A stretch of DNA of 64,000 bases, taken from NCBI RefSeq assembly GCF_003149535.1, contig NZ_QGDB01000002.1, positions 248,001 to 312,000 on the forward strand. The letters are read 5' to 3'. Positions 27,301-35,410 of this stretch are shown piece by piece; position 1 is the first letter of the stretch, and every line of letters begins with the position of its first letter. This DNA is from Falsochrobactrum shanghaiense (GTDB lineage Bacteria > Pseudomonadota > Alphaproteobacteria > Rhizobiales > Rhizobiaceae). The notes under the pieces were generated by a model that saw nothing but the letters and a program-made list of their open reading frames with translations, ran no database searches and was not told the DNA's origin. Both the position numbers and the translations under genes were made by a program.

Positions 27301-27406
27301 AGCATTTCCAGCAAAAGTGTGAAACGCCTTCGCAGGGAAATCAGTTCACTGGACTGATTTCTTTTCCTGCTCCGATGCGTCCGGATAATGCGTAAAAACA
27401 AATAGA
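27298..27406 (+). repeat. Dispersed Bru-RS-like repeat at the phnE2 stop codon
   Basis: Begins TAGAGCATTTCCAGCAAAAG, then GTGTGAAACGCC and GGATAATGCGTAAAAACAAA, the same modules as the copy at 49175-49278 read in reverse. The initial TAG serves as the stop codon of phnE2. A second TAGAGC start follows directly at 27407. Confidence 0.7.
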
Positions 27407-27474
27407 TAGAGCGCATCCCGAAAAGTGTGAAACGGTTTTCGGGCAAGATGCGCGGTAAAACAAATAGTTAAAGC
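27407..27474 (+). repeat. Second dispersed repeat module in tandem (GCGCATCCCGAAAA... hairpin)
   Basis: Starts TAGAGC (27407-27412) and forms a nested hairpin: GCGCATC/GATGCGC outside (27411-27453) with CCGAAAA/TTTTCGG inside, then GGTAAAACAAATAG. It is related in design to the repeat at 17201-17250. Confidence 0.6.
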
Positions 27475-27543
27475 CTATTTCGATCTGATTGGATCAGTTC
27501 GTCACCACGCCCCGGCACTTTCTCCCATTGATGAGCATTATCA

Positions 27544-27582
27544 GCGCGAGGCAATCGGTTTCATAAACTGATTGCCTCGCGC
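27544..27582. promoter_or_regulatory. Long 18-bp-stem hairpin in the phn-importer intergenic region
   Basis: Arms 27544-27561 and 27565-27582 pair over 18 positions with one G-U type mismatch and a 3-nt loop. It is followed by agatgctttgtatttt on the plus strand. It could end phn transcription or be an unrecognised small palindromic element; it does not resemble the TAGAGC repeats. Confidence 0.5.
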
Positions 27583-27962
27583 AGATGCTTTGTATTTTCG
27601 CTGAAATCCCTTGACACGGCGGAGTTGAGGCGGATTTCGACTCTTGATGAAACGATAAATATAACGATTCAAATAATCTGAATTATAATCCATATGATGC
27701 GCCTGCAATGAGCACGACTCCATTATTGTTGTGCAGTGGACGCACTACAAATAATTGAAATTATTAATTAAAATAGAAAATATTGAATTTCGTTTTTGAT
27801 TATCACCGCCCGCTGGCTTTTGTGAAAATAATATGAAACGTTTTATTGACATGCATAAAAGCTGCTTTTATGGTCAGGCGGTAGAGCGTTGACCCCCGTG
27901 CAATAAGCAATGGGTGCGCCATTGCAGGCAGGCGGCGCTTCTGCGTTTGGGAGGAGAAAAAC
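27583..27962 (+). other. AT-rich gene-free stretch upstream of the catabolic cluster
   Basis: About 380 bp without a convincing gene, clearly richer in A+T than its surroundings (for example 27650-27850). It ends with a promoter-like element and a perfect palindrome (separate entries) and a strong GGAGGAG ribosome site for the binding-protein gene at 27963. I see no small gene in it. Confidence 0.5.
27846..27874 (+). promoter_or_regulatory. Putative sigma70-type promoter with a 19-bp perfect palindrome in the spacer
   Basis: A perfect -35 TTGACA (27846-27851), 17-bp spacer and -10 TATGGT (27869-27874). The spacer holds CATAAAAGC-T-GCTTTTATG (27854-27872), a perfect 19-bp palindrome spanning from just after the -35 into the -10. 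The layout suggests repression by steric block. Which regulator binds is unknown; the LacI protein at 38923 is a candidate. Confidence 0.55.
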
Positions 27963-29135
27963 ATGGCATTTTATCTGGGCCGCCTGATGTGCGGCGCATT
28001 GCTGGCGTCTACTGCATTTGTCGGAAGTTCCGTTGCCTGCGAGTTGAAGATCGGCTCGCCTGCGGTTTTGTCGGGTCCGGCGGCGCAATGGGGCCTTGCG
28101 CTTCGCGGCGCGGTGGAATTCGTCGCCAAGGAAACGATGGAGGAGAAGCGTCTGGTCATCGACGGGACCGAGTGCACCGTATCGACGCATGTGATCGATT
28201 CCAAATATACGGCGGAAGGCGCGGCCTCGGCGATGAGCGCGCTGGCTGCGGATGGCGTCAAGGTGATCGTCGGTGCGGTCGGCTCGCCGGAAGTGACGGG
28301 CATGAAACCGGTCGCGACCCGCAACCGCATGGTCGCCATGGTCAACAGTTTCGCCAAAAATGCGATCGGGCCGCAATGGCCGAGCGTATTCCATATCGGA
28401 CCGGGGCCTTCGGCCTGGGCAAGCCCGATCATCGATGCGGGGCTTGAGCGTTTCAAATTCGACACTGTGGCAATCGTTGCGCCAAACGATCAGGGCGGCA
28501 CGGATATTGCCAGCGTCAATGCGCAGATTTTCAAGGATAAGGGACTGAGCGTCACCGAAGAATATTACCAGCGCGGCACCACCAATTTCGCCCCGATCAT
28601 CACCCGCATCATGAGCACCAATCCGGGCGCGCTCGATCTTGCTTCCTCGCCTGCAGGTGACGCGGGCATCATCGTCAAGCAATTGCGTCAGGCAGGTTTT
28701 ACGGGACCGGTGTTCCGGCTTGGCGGTCCGGGCTTCGATGAAATCGCCCGCGTGGCTGGCGGCGTCGATGTCCTCAAGGATTTCCTCTGGTACGAGCCCG
28801 TCTATATGGACGACAACCTGCGCGCTCTTGAGGAAAAATATCAGAAGCTGATGGGATCGCCACGCCCGGAAAACAGCGATTTCTTCCGCTGGGTCTTTGC
28901 GGCGCGCATGATGGTGAAGGCGGCGCAGGCTGCGGGCAGTGTCGATGATTCCGAAAAGATCGCTGCGGCCTTGCGCGAGCTTCCTGTCGAGGACGAGAAC
29001 ATCGGCAAGGGTTACTGGATCGGCGAGAGCTTCTTCGGGATCAATCAGGAAATGTCCTATCCGTTTGCGATCGGCGTCGTCGAGAATGGCGAACAGCAGC
29101 CGTTCATCCATGCGGACGCGGTCAAAGAAGACTGA
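27963..29135 (+). CDS. ABC transporter substrate-binding protein, branched-chain-amino-acid type (Peripla_BP_6)
   Basis: 390 residues. Signal peptide MAFYLGRLMCGALLASTAFVG with cleavage near VAC-EL; mature domain begins LKIGSPAVLSGPAAQWGLALRG, the LivK-like pattern, with later TNPGALDLASSP and RLGGPGFDEIARVAGG. LivK-like receptors of this kind often bind carboxylates or aromatic acids rather than amino acids. First gene of the 19-gene same-strand cluster. GGAGGAG precedes the ATG. Confidence 0.88.
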   Translation: MAFYLGRLMCGALLASTAFVGSSVACELKIGSPAVLSGPAAQWGLALRGAVEFVAKETMEEKRLVIDGTECTVSTHVIDSKYTAEGAASAMSALAADGVKVIVGAVGSPEVTGMKPVATRNRMVAMVNSFAKNAIGPQWPSVFHIGPGPSAWASPIIDAGLERFKFDTVAIVAPNDQGGTDIASVNAQIFKDKGLSVTEEYYQRGTTNFAPIITRIMSTNPGALDLASSPAGDAGIIVKQLRQAGFTGPVFRLGGPGFDEIARVAGGVDVLKDFLWYEPVYMDDNLRALEEKYQKLMGSPRPENSDFFRWVFAARMMVKAAQAAGSVDDSEKIAAALRELPVEDENIGKGYWIGESFFGINQEMSYPFAIGVVENGEQQPFIHADAVKED

Positions 29136-29145
29136 GGCCTGAACA

Positions 29146-30012
29146 ATGGAAAGTTTCATCACAACGGGGCTGATCGGAATCAGCCTCGGCTCACAGTACA
29201 CCCTTCTGGCGCTCGGGTTTACGCTGATTTTCGGTATCCTCGGAGTGGTGAATTTCGCCCATGGCGGATTCTATGTAATGGGCGGCTATGTCGCCTATTA
29301 CTGCACGACAATGCTGGGCTTGCCCTATCCGCTGGCCGTATTCCTGGCGCTGGTCGCCACCGCCGCCCTGGGCTGGCTGTTCGAGGTTCTCATCCTTGAA
29401 AGGGTGATCGAGGATCATCAGGCGACGCTGATGGTCACGCTCGGCTTCTATCTTGTCATGGCGACGTCGATCCTGATGATCTTCGGCGCGGAATCGCCGC
29501 AGTTCACCTTTCCCGTCTCCGGCGTCTGGCGTCTTGGCGGGGTATATTTCCCCTATGCCAATATGATCGTGCTCGGTGCCTGTCTTGCGGCAATCGCCTT
29601 TGTCTACTGGCTCGTCTATCGCACCAATATCGGACGCGGAATGCGCGCCATGGCTGAAGACCGCGCGGTAGCCAGCGCGCTGGGCATGCGCACCAAGGCA
29701 TTGTTTCCATTTGCTTTTGCCCTTGCGACGGGCCTTGCAGGCATCACCGGCGCGCTCGTCACGCCCATTCTGGCGCTGGCTCCGCATGTGGGCGACTCGG
29801 TTCTGGCCTTCTCCTTCCTGACCGTCATTCTGGGCGGGCTGGGCAGCGTTACCGGCGCAACCGTGGCCGCTTTCATCGTCGGTCTGGTCGAAGCCTATGC
29901 CGCCGTCTATCTGGGCGGCTCCAAGGGTGCGCTTACCCTCTTTACGCTTGTTCTCATCATTCTCGTGGTCCGGCCGCAGGGCCTTCTGGGCAAGGAGGCG
30001 CGTCGCTCATGA
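29146..30012 (+). CDS. Branched-chain-amino-acid-type ABC transporter permease (LivH family)
   Basis: 288 residues, about eight membrane segments. The hallmark GLIGISLGSQYTLLALGFTL start, VVNFAHGGFYVMGGYVAYY and NIGRGMRAMAEDRAVASALG coupling loop identify LivH. It follows the receptor gene after 10 bp and overlaps the LivM-type gene (ATGA). Confidence 0.9.
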   Translation: MESFITTGLIGISLGSQYTLLALGFTLIFGILGVVNFAHGGFYVMGGYVAYYCTTMLGLPYPLAVFLALVATAALGWLFEVLILERVIEDHQATLMVTLGFYLVMATSILMIFGAESPQFTFPVSGVWRLGGVYFPYANMIVLGACLAAIAFVYWLVYRTNIGRGMRAMAEDRAVASALGMRTKALFPFAFALATGLAGITGALVTPILALAPHVGDSVLAFSFLTVILGGLGSVTGATVAAFIVGLVEAYAAVYLGGSKGALTLFTLVLIILVVRPQGLLGKEARRS

Positions 30013-31049
30013 GCACTTCCGTCAATTCCGTACTGCCTGCCAGCAAGGGCCAGTCATTGCTGGGAAGCCACGACTGGATCACGCTCGCACTCGTGGCGCT
30101 GGCATTCATCATCCCTTTGGTGAGCGTCAATCCGCAGATACTTTCGCAGACCAATCTGATCCTGATTGCAGCAACCGGCGCGCTTGGCGTCTATATCATG
30201 CAGCGGCTCGATCTGATGAGTTTTGCGGTTCCCTCCTTCATGGCGATCGGCGGCTATACGGTTGCGGTCCTCAGCCTGCGGGTGGGGATTACCGATGTCT
30301 TCGTGCTGGGCGTATGCGCTTTCGTGGTGCCGGCACTTTGCGCAATTCCCTTGGGGTCGCTGATCCTCAAGCTCAAGGGCGTCTATTTCGTCCTCGTGAC
30401 CTTCGTTCTCAGCGAGATCGTGCAGCTGCTGCTTTTTGAACTGGAACCGCTTACCGGCGGCGCCAACGGCCTTGTGGGAATGCCTGCCGTCACGATCTTC
30501 GGCATGGAATTGTGGGACAACTCCCATGTGTTGCTGACGACCTGCGGCCTTGCCTTCACGGGCTTCGTAATCACCGCCGTGTTCACACGCTGGTTCCGTT
30601 ACGAATTTGCAGCCATCGAAACCAATGACGTTCTGGCGGAAAGCCTTGGCCTTGCAGCCTGGAAATACAAGGCGATGGCCTTTGCGGTTGCCGCAGGCGT
30701 TTCCGGATTTGCGGGCTTTGCGCTGGTCAATATGCTCATGACCGCACATCCGACTTCCTTCGCGCCGATGTCGTCGGTCTCCTACATCACCTACACGATC
30801 GTGGGCGGCAAGAGGACGATCCTCGGCACGCTGGTCGGAGCGATCCTTCTGGTCTCGGCCACCGATTACTTCGCTTTGAGCGGGGAAATGTCTCCCGGCC
30901 TCTTTGGCCTGCTGATCATCGTCGTAACGCTTGTCGCACGCGGCGGCGTGGTGGGGGTTGCAACCAATATCCTCCGGCGCCTGATGCAAAAAGGCACAGC
31001 CGCGACCCCTGCCGCATCGGCATTGGCAGTCGAGGAGAAGAAGCAATGA
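30009..31049 (+). CDS. Branched-chain-amino-acid-type ABC transporter permease (LivM family)
   Basis: 346 residues. Membrane segments begin at about residue 25 after a polar N-terminus; FVLVTFVLSEIVQLLLFE and the coupling loop FAAIETNDVLAESLGLAAWK are LivM features, as is the GGKRTILGTLVGA segment near 270. The C-terminal tail is cytoplasmic. Overlaps genes on both sides by four bases. Confidence 0.9.
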   Translation: MSTSVNSVLPASKGQSLLGSHDWITLALVALAFIIPLVSVNPQILSQTNLILIAATGALGVYIMQRLDLMSFAVPSFMAIGGYTVAVLSLRVGITDVFVLGVCAFVVPALCAIPLGSLILKLKGVYFVLVTFVLSEIVQLLLFELEPLTGGANGLVGMPAVTIFGMELWDNSHVLLTTCGLAFTGFVITAVFTRWFRYEFAAIETNDVLAESLGLAAWKYKAMAFAVAAGVSGFAGFALVNMLMTAHPTSFAPMSSVSYITYTIVGGKRTILGTLVGAILLVSATDYFALSGEMSPGLFGLLIIVVTLVARGGVVGVATNILRRLMQKGTAATPAASALAVEEKKQ

Positions 31050-31822
31050 ACGGACAGAATATCGCCGCCAATGCGCTTCATGCCGATAGCATTTCCAAAG
31101 CTTTCGGCGGGCTCAAGGTCTTCCATGATGTCAGCTTCACCGTGCCTGCGGGCGGGTTGCTGGGCGTTATCGGGCCCAATGGTGCGGGCAAGACCACGAT
31201 GATCAATATCATCTCCGGTCGCCTTAATCTGAGTTCCGGGCGGGTCATGCTGGGCGATGTGCGCATCGATGGCCGCCCGGTCTATGAAAATGCCGACCGG
31301 GGACTGGTGCGCAGCTTCCAGCAAACCGCGATCTTCAGCGGCTATAGCGTCGAAGACAACCTGCTTTCGGCATTGCGGTTTTCGGGGGGCTTGTCGGGAG
31401 GCAACCGGGTGGTGCTTGAGCGTCTTGCGCCGCTGCTCGACCAGTTCGGGCTGATCGAGAACTGGAACCGCCATGCCGAGGTTCTGCCCTATGGGCTTCA
31501 GAAAATGCTGGGGCTTACCATGGCGCTGGCAACGCAACCCAAGATGCTGCTGCTCGATGAACCGGCGGCGGGGCTGGAAAAATCCGAACGCGTCAACATC
31601 GACACCTATGTGCGTTTTGCGCGCGAGACTTTCGGCTGCGGGGTGCTGCTTGTCGAACATGACATGGAACTCATCAAGCGGCTTTGCCCCGAGGTCATCT
31701 TGCTCGATGGCGGCAAGCTCATCGCGGAAGGCCCGCCCGCTACGGTGCTGGCTTATGAGCATGTGATCAATGCCTATCTTGGCGGCAGCGAGGAGGAGGA
31801 TGACGATGCTCAGCATTCGTGA
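31046..31822 (+). CDS. Branched-chain-amino-acid-type ABC transporter ATP-binding protein (LivG family)
   Basis: 258 residues. Walker A GPNGAGKTTMINIISG, the LivG-type LVRSFQQTAIF, a variant signature LPYGLQKMLGLTMALA and Walker B MLLLDEPAAGLE. The signature Ser-Gly-Gly is replaced by Pro-Tyr-Gly, which is common in LivG proteins. The last 17 bases overlap the start of the LivF-type gene. Confidence 0.88.
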   Translation: MNGQNIAANALHADSISKAFGGLKVFHDVSFTVPAGGLLGVIGPNGAGKTTMINIISGRLNLSSGRVMLGDVRIDGRPVYENADRGLVRSFQQTAIFSGYSVEDNLLSALRFSGGLSGGNRVVLERLAPLLDQFGLIENWNRHAEVLPYGLQKMLGLTMALATQPKMLLLDEPAAGLEKSERVNIDTYVRFARETFGCGVLLVEHDMELIKRLCPEVILLDGGKLIAEGPPATVLAYEHVINAYLGGSEEEDDDAQHS

Positions 31823-32498
31823 TCTGCATGTAAATTATGGCGGCACCCGCGCCTTGTCCGGGGTCAGCCTCGATGTCAAACGCGGGCAGACCGTCTTGCT
31901 GATCGGCGCCAATGGAGCCGGAAAATCGAGCCTTATCAATGCGGTGATCGGTCTTGTGCGCGCAGCGCGCGGTGAAGTCACCTTTGACGGGCGCAATATC
32001 AGCGGCTTGGCCAGCGATGCACGGGCGCGGCTTGGCATCGGTTATTCGCCCGAGGGCAGGCGGGTCTTTCCCGGCATGACGGTCAAGGACAATGTGCTGG
32101 CGGGGGCGGGTACGCTTTCCTCACAGGAGCAGACCCGATCCTGGGACAAGCTGGTTGCAAGCTTTCCGTTTCTTGCCGAGCGGCAGGCGCAGGCGGCGGG
32201 CGAACTTTCCGGTGGCCAGCAGCAGCTTGTCGCAATTGCGCGCGCGATGTGCAGCGGCCCCAAACTGCTCTTGCTCGACGAACCGTTTCTCGGACTTGCG
32301 CCGGTATGGATCCAGCAAATATCGGTCGCGGTTCGCCAGATGCAGGAAGAGGGCATCGCCGTCCTGATGACCGAGCAGATGGCTCGCCCCGCACTCAAGC
32401 TTGCGCATTCAGGACATATCATGCGCGGCGGGCTTATCCGCCGTTCCGGAACCACCAGTGAAATCAAGGGCGCGGCCCTCGCGGAAGAATATCTGTGA
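31806..32498 (+). CDS. Branched-chain-amino-acid-type ABC transporter ATP-binding protein (LivF family)
   Basis: 230 residues. Walker A GANGAGKSSLINAVIG, LivF-type YSPEGRRVFPGMTV, signature LSGGQQQLVAIARAM and Walker B LLLLDEPFLGLAP. The start at 31806 has AGGAGG six bases upstream; an ATG six bases earlier would sit too close to it. It completes the five-gene importer. Confidence 0.9.
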   Translation: MLSIRDLHVNYGGTRALSGVSLDVKRGQTVLLIGANGAGKSSLINAVIGLVRAARGEVTFDGRNISGLASDARARLGIGYSPEGRRVFPGMTVKDNVLAGAGTLSSQEQTRSWDKLVASFPFLAERQAQAAGELSGGQQQLVAIARAMCSGPKLLLLDEPFLGLAPVWIQQISVAVRQMQEEGIAVLMTEQMARPALKLAHSGHIMRGGLIRRSGTTSEIKGAALAEEYL

Positions 32499-32540
32499 GC
32501 CGAAGCCCGGCCTTTCTTCGGGTCGAACAGGAGAACTATT

Positions 32541-33674
32541 TTGGGTAATTCTGCACCACTCAACGGTCTGACGGTCCTGGAACTGGGCCATAGCGTGGCT
32601 GCGCCTTATGCGGGCCTGATCCTTGCCGAACTGGGCGCGCGGGTCATCAAGATCGAAAATCCGGCCACCGGCGATTATGCGCGCGGCTGGGGGCCTCCCT
32701 TCCTTAAAGAAGACGCGACGGCCTTTCACGCGCTCAACCGGGGCAAGGAAAGCATTACGCTCGACTTTTCCAAGCCCGACGAGCTTGGCATGCTCATGCG
32801 GCTGATCGGCGAGGCCGATGCCGTGATCCAGAATCTGCGGCCCGGCCTGTTGACCAAGTTTGGCGTCGATGTTGACGAACTGCGCCAGAAATATCCTCAG
32901 CTGATCTGGTGCGATATTGGCGCATTTGGCAAGACCGGGCCATTGTCGCGCAAGCTGGGTTATGACCCGCTCGCGCAGGCTTCCTCCGGTATCATGTCGA
33001 TCACCGGCGAAGCGAACCGTCCGCCCGTGCGCGTCGGCGTGTCGCTGGTCGATATGGGGTCGGGCATGTGGACGGTAATCGGCCTGCTATCGGCCCTTTT
33101 CGAACGCACCCGCGACGGGCAAGGCGCGCATATCGCCACATCCCTGTTTGAAACCGGCCTTGCCTGGATGACCATTCCGCTTGCCGCTCATGCGGTCGCA
33201 GGCGAAGTGCGCAAGCCGCATGGCTCCGGCCTTGCCGAAATCGTCCCCTATCAGGCTTTCGAGGCACAGGACGGCTGGGTGATGATCGCGGCGGGCAATG
33301 ACAAGCTTTTCAGCAAGCTCTGCCAGGCGCTGCCGGGACTGGAAGCGGTGGGAAAAGATCAACGTTTCGCACGCAATCGCGACCGGGTGGTGCTGCGCGA
33401 TGAACTGGTTCCGCAGATCGCCGCTTCCGTAAGCCGCATGACGGTGAACGAACTGGGCGCGGCACTTGATGCGGTCGGTGTTCCCAATTGTCCGCTTTTA
33501 AGCATCGACAAGGTCTGGACCCATCCGCAAACCGAAGCGGTCGGCATATTGACTGAAGCGGACGGGCAGAAATGGGTTGGTCTGCCTTTCACCATTGACG
33601 ATGCCCGCCCGACCTCCGGCGGGGCTGCCCCGGCGCTTGGGGCACATAACCAAACGATCAGGCAGGAATGCTAA
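32541..33674 (+). CDS. CaiB/BaiF-family (class III) CoA transferase
   Basis: 377 residues from a TTG start preceded by aggagaac. Family marks are VLELGHSVAAPYAGLILAEL, ARVIKIENP, LNRGKESITLDFSKP and the catalytic-Asp region VGVSLVDMGSGMW at about 168-180. It transfers CoA between carboxylates. Its position immediately after the importer suggests it activates the imported acid. It is followed one base later by an enoyl-CoA hydratase gene. Confidence 0.9.
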   Translation: MGNSAPLNGLTVLELGHSVAAPYAGLILAELGARVIKIENPATGDYARGWGPPFLKEDATAFHALNRGKESITLDFSKPDELGMLMRLIGEADAVIQNLRPGLLTKFGVDVDELRQKYPQLIWCDIGAFGKTGPLSRKLGYDPLAQASSGIMSITGEANRPPVRVGVSLVDMGSGMWTVIGLLSALFERTRDGQGAHIATSLFETGLAWMTIPLAAHAVAGEVRKPHGSGLAEIVPYQAFEAQDGWVMIAAGNDKLFSKLCQALPGLEAVGKDQRFARNRDRVVLRDELVPQIAASVSRMTVNELGAALDAVGVPNCPLLSIDKVWTHPQTEAVGILTEADGQKWVGLPFTIDDARPTSGGAAPALGAHNQTIRQEC

Positions 33675-33675
33675 G

Positions 33676-34470
33676 ATGGAACGCACTTATGAAACGCTCG
33701 AACTGGAGCGCATCGACGATCATGTGCTGCTGATCCGGCTCAACCGGCCACAAGCGGCCAATGCGATGAATACCCGCATGGGCGAGGAACTGATGGATCT
33801 CTTCGAAGGGTTCCAGATCGATACCGACGGCCTGCGGGCGCTGGTGCTGACCGGAACGGGAGAGAAAGCCTTCTGCGCGGGCGGCGACCTGAAAGAACGC
33901 AACGGCATGACCGACAAGCAATGGCTGCGCCAGCATGCAATGTTCGAGCGCATGCTCCGGGCGATTGTCGGTTGTCCGCTGCCGCTGATTGGCGCAATCA
34001 ATGGTGCCGCCTATGGCGGCGGCTGTGAAATTACGGCGGCGCTTGATTTTGCCTATGCTTCGGAGAATGCGCGCTTCGCGCTCACCGAAGTCACGCTCGG
34101 CATTATGCCGGGGGCGGGCGGCACGCAGAACCTGCCGCGTGCGGTCGGGGAGCGGCGTGCCAAGGAAGTGATCCTGACCGGGCTTCCCTTCACCGCGCAG
34201 CAGGCCTTCGAATGGGGGCTGGTCAATCGCGTTCTCCCACAGGCGGAACTGCTTGAAGCAACGCTTGCAACCGCGCGCCGCATTGCGGGCAATGCGCCGA
34301 TCTCGGTGCGGCAGGCCAAGCAATCGATCCACCGCGGGCTTCAGATGTCGCTCGCCGATGGTCTGGCTTTCGAGATCGAATGCTACAACCGCATGGTGCC
34401 GACCGAAGACCGGCATGAAGGTGTGCGTGCTTTCAATGAAAAGCGCCCGCCGGTCTTCCGGGGAGTTTGA
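33676..34470 (+). CDS. Enoyl-CoA hydratase/isomerase (crotonase) family protein
   Basis: 264 residues. Oxyanion-hole segments FCAGGDLKERNG and IGAINGAAYGGGCEIT, and the active-site stretch LTEVTLGIMPGAGGTQNLPR with catalytic-type Glu, match hydratases including methylglutaconyl-CoA hydratase. It begins one base after the CoA transferase stop; the long upstream open frame lies within that gene. Next to an HMG-CoA-lyase-like protein, hydration of a 3-methylglutaconyl-CoA-type intermediate is plausible. Confidence 0.88.
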   Translation: MERTYETLELERIDDHVLLIRLNRPQAANAMNTRMGEELMDLFEGFQIDTDGLRALVLTGTGEKAFCAGGDLKERNGMTDKQWLRQHAMFERMLRAIVGCPLPLIGAINGAAYGGGCEITAALDFAYASENARFALTEVTLGIMPGAGGTQNLPRAVGERRAKEVILTGLPFTAQQAFEWGLVNRVLPQAELLEATLATARRIAGNAPISVRQAKQSIHRGLQMSLADGLAFEIECYNRMVPTEDRHEGVRAFNEKRPPVFRGV

Positions 34471-34473
34471 GCC

Positions 34474-35409
34474 ATGAGCGAACAGGTAATCCTGCGTGAA
34501 GTCGGCCTGCGTGACGGTATCCAGATGGCCAGGCGCTTTCTGGAAACCGAACGCAAGCTGGAATGGGCGCAACGGCTGAAAGCCGCGGGCGTCCGGGAAA
34601 TCGAACTCACCTCCTTCGTGCCGCCGAAGATCGTTCCGCAATTTGCCGATGCCGACGAGCTTGCCAAAAGCCTGCCTGCGCTTTCCGGCGTGGTGTCGTC
34701 AGCCCTCGTTCCCAATCTTAAAGGCGCGGAGCGCGCGCTGGCTGCGGGCTTCCGGCACATTAATTATGTCCTTTCCATCTCGGAAGCGCATAGCCAGTCG
34801 AATGTTCGTCGTTCGACCGATGAGGCTATCGCTGAATTCGAGCGCATCGTGGCCCTGAAACAAACCGATGCGGGGCGTGACATGGTGCTTGGCGTCGGGC
34901 TGGCTACAAGCTTCGGCTGCACGCTTCAGGGGCATGTCGCGCCTGAGCGCGTCTTCGAAGTAGCGCGCCGGGTGGCGGATGGCGGAGCGGACGAGTTGAT
35001 CGTCGCCGATACGGTTGGCTACGGCCACCCCGCACAGGTGAAGGAATTGCTGCCGCCCATTATGGAAATTGCGGCGGGGCGGCGGGTGATCTGCCATTTC
35101 CACGATACACGCGGCCTTGGTTTGGCCAATGTCGCCGCTGCACTCGAAATGGGCGTGCGCGTTTTCGACAGCTCGCTGGCCGGGCTGGGCGGTTGCCCCT
35201 TCGCGCCGGGAGCGACAGGAAACATCAATACGGAAGACACGGCCTATATGCTTGAAAGCATGGGCTTTTCGACTGGCATTGACATTGCCGCGCTGCTCGA
35301 ACTGCGCCGCGACGTAGAAAACTGGCTGGGCGATGAAGAGCGCTATAGCGGCGCCATTGCGCGCGCTGGCCTTCCCAAGACATTCATAAGTTCAAGTGAA
35401 AGACCGTGA
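34474..35409 (+). CDS. Hydroxymethylglutaryl-CoA lyase-family protein
   Basis: 311 residues, DRE-TIM barrel. REVGLRDGIQ (catalytic Arg and metal Asp), IELTSFVPPK, the metal histidines in CHFHDTRGLGLAN and the flexible-loop cysteine in GLGGCPFAPGATGNINTED all match HMG-CoA lyase rather than isopropylmalate synthase. It would split an HMG-CoA-like thioester into acetyl-CoA and an oxoacid such as acetoacetate. No methylcrotonyl-CoA carboxylase is nearby, so ordinary leucine degradation is unlikely here. Confidence 0.88.
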   Translation: MSEQVILREVGLRDGIQMARRFLETERKLEWAQRLKAAGVREIELTSFVPPKIVPQFADADELAKSLPALSGVVSSALVPNLKGAERALAAGFRHINYVLSISEAHSQSNVRRSTDEAIAEFERIVALKQTDAGRDMVLGVGLATSFGCTLQGHVAPERVFEVARRVADGGADELIVADTVGYGHPAQVKELLPPIMEIAAGRRVICHFHDTRGLGLANVAAALEMGVRVFDSSLAGLGGCPFAPGATGNINTEDTAYMLESMGFSTGIDIAALLELRRDVENWLGDEERYSGAIARAGLPKTFISSSERP

Positions 35410-35410
35410 A

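Noticed and set aside
27843-29201. Antisense open frame of 452 codons over the Liv-type binding-protein gene and its promoter
   Set aside because: The sense gene is well supported, and the antisense frame crosses the promoter palindrome and lacks family features.
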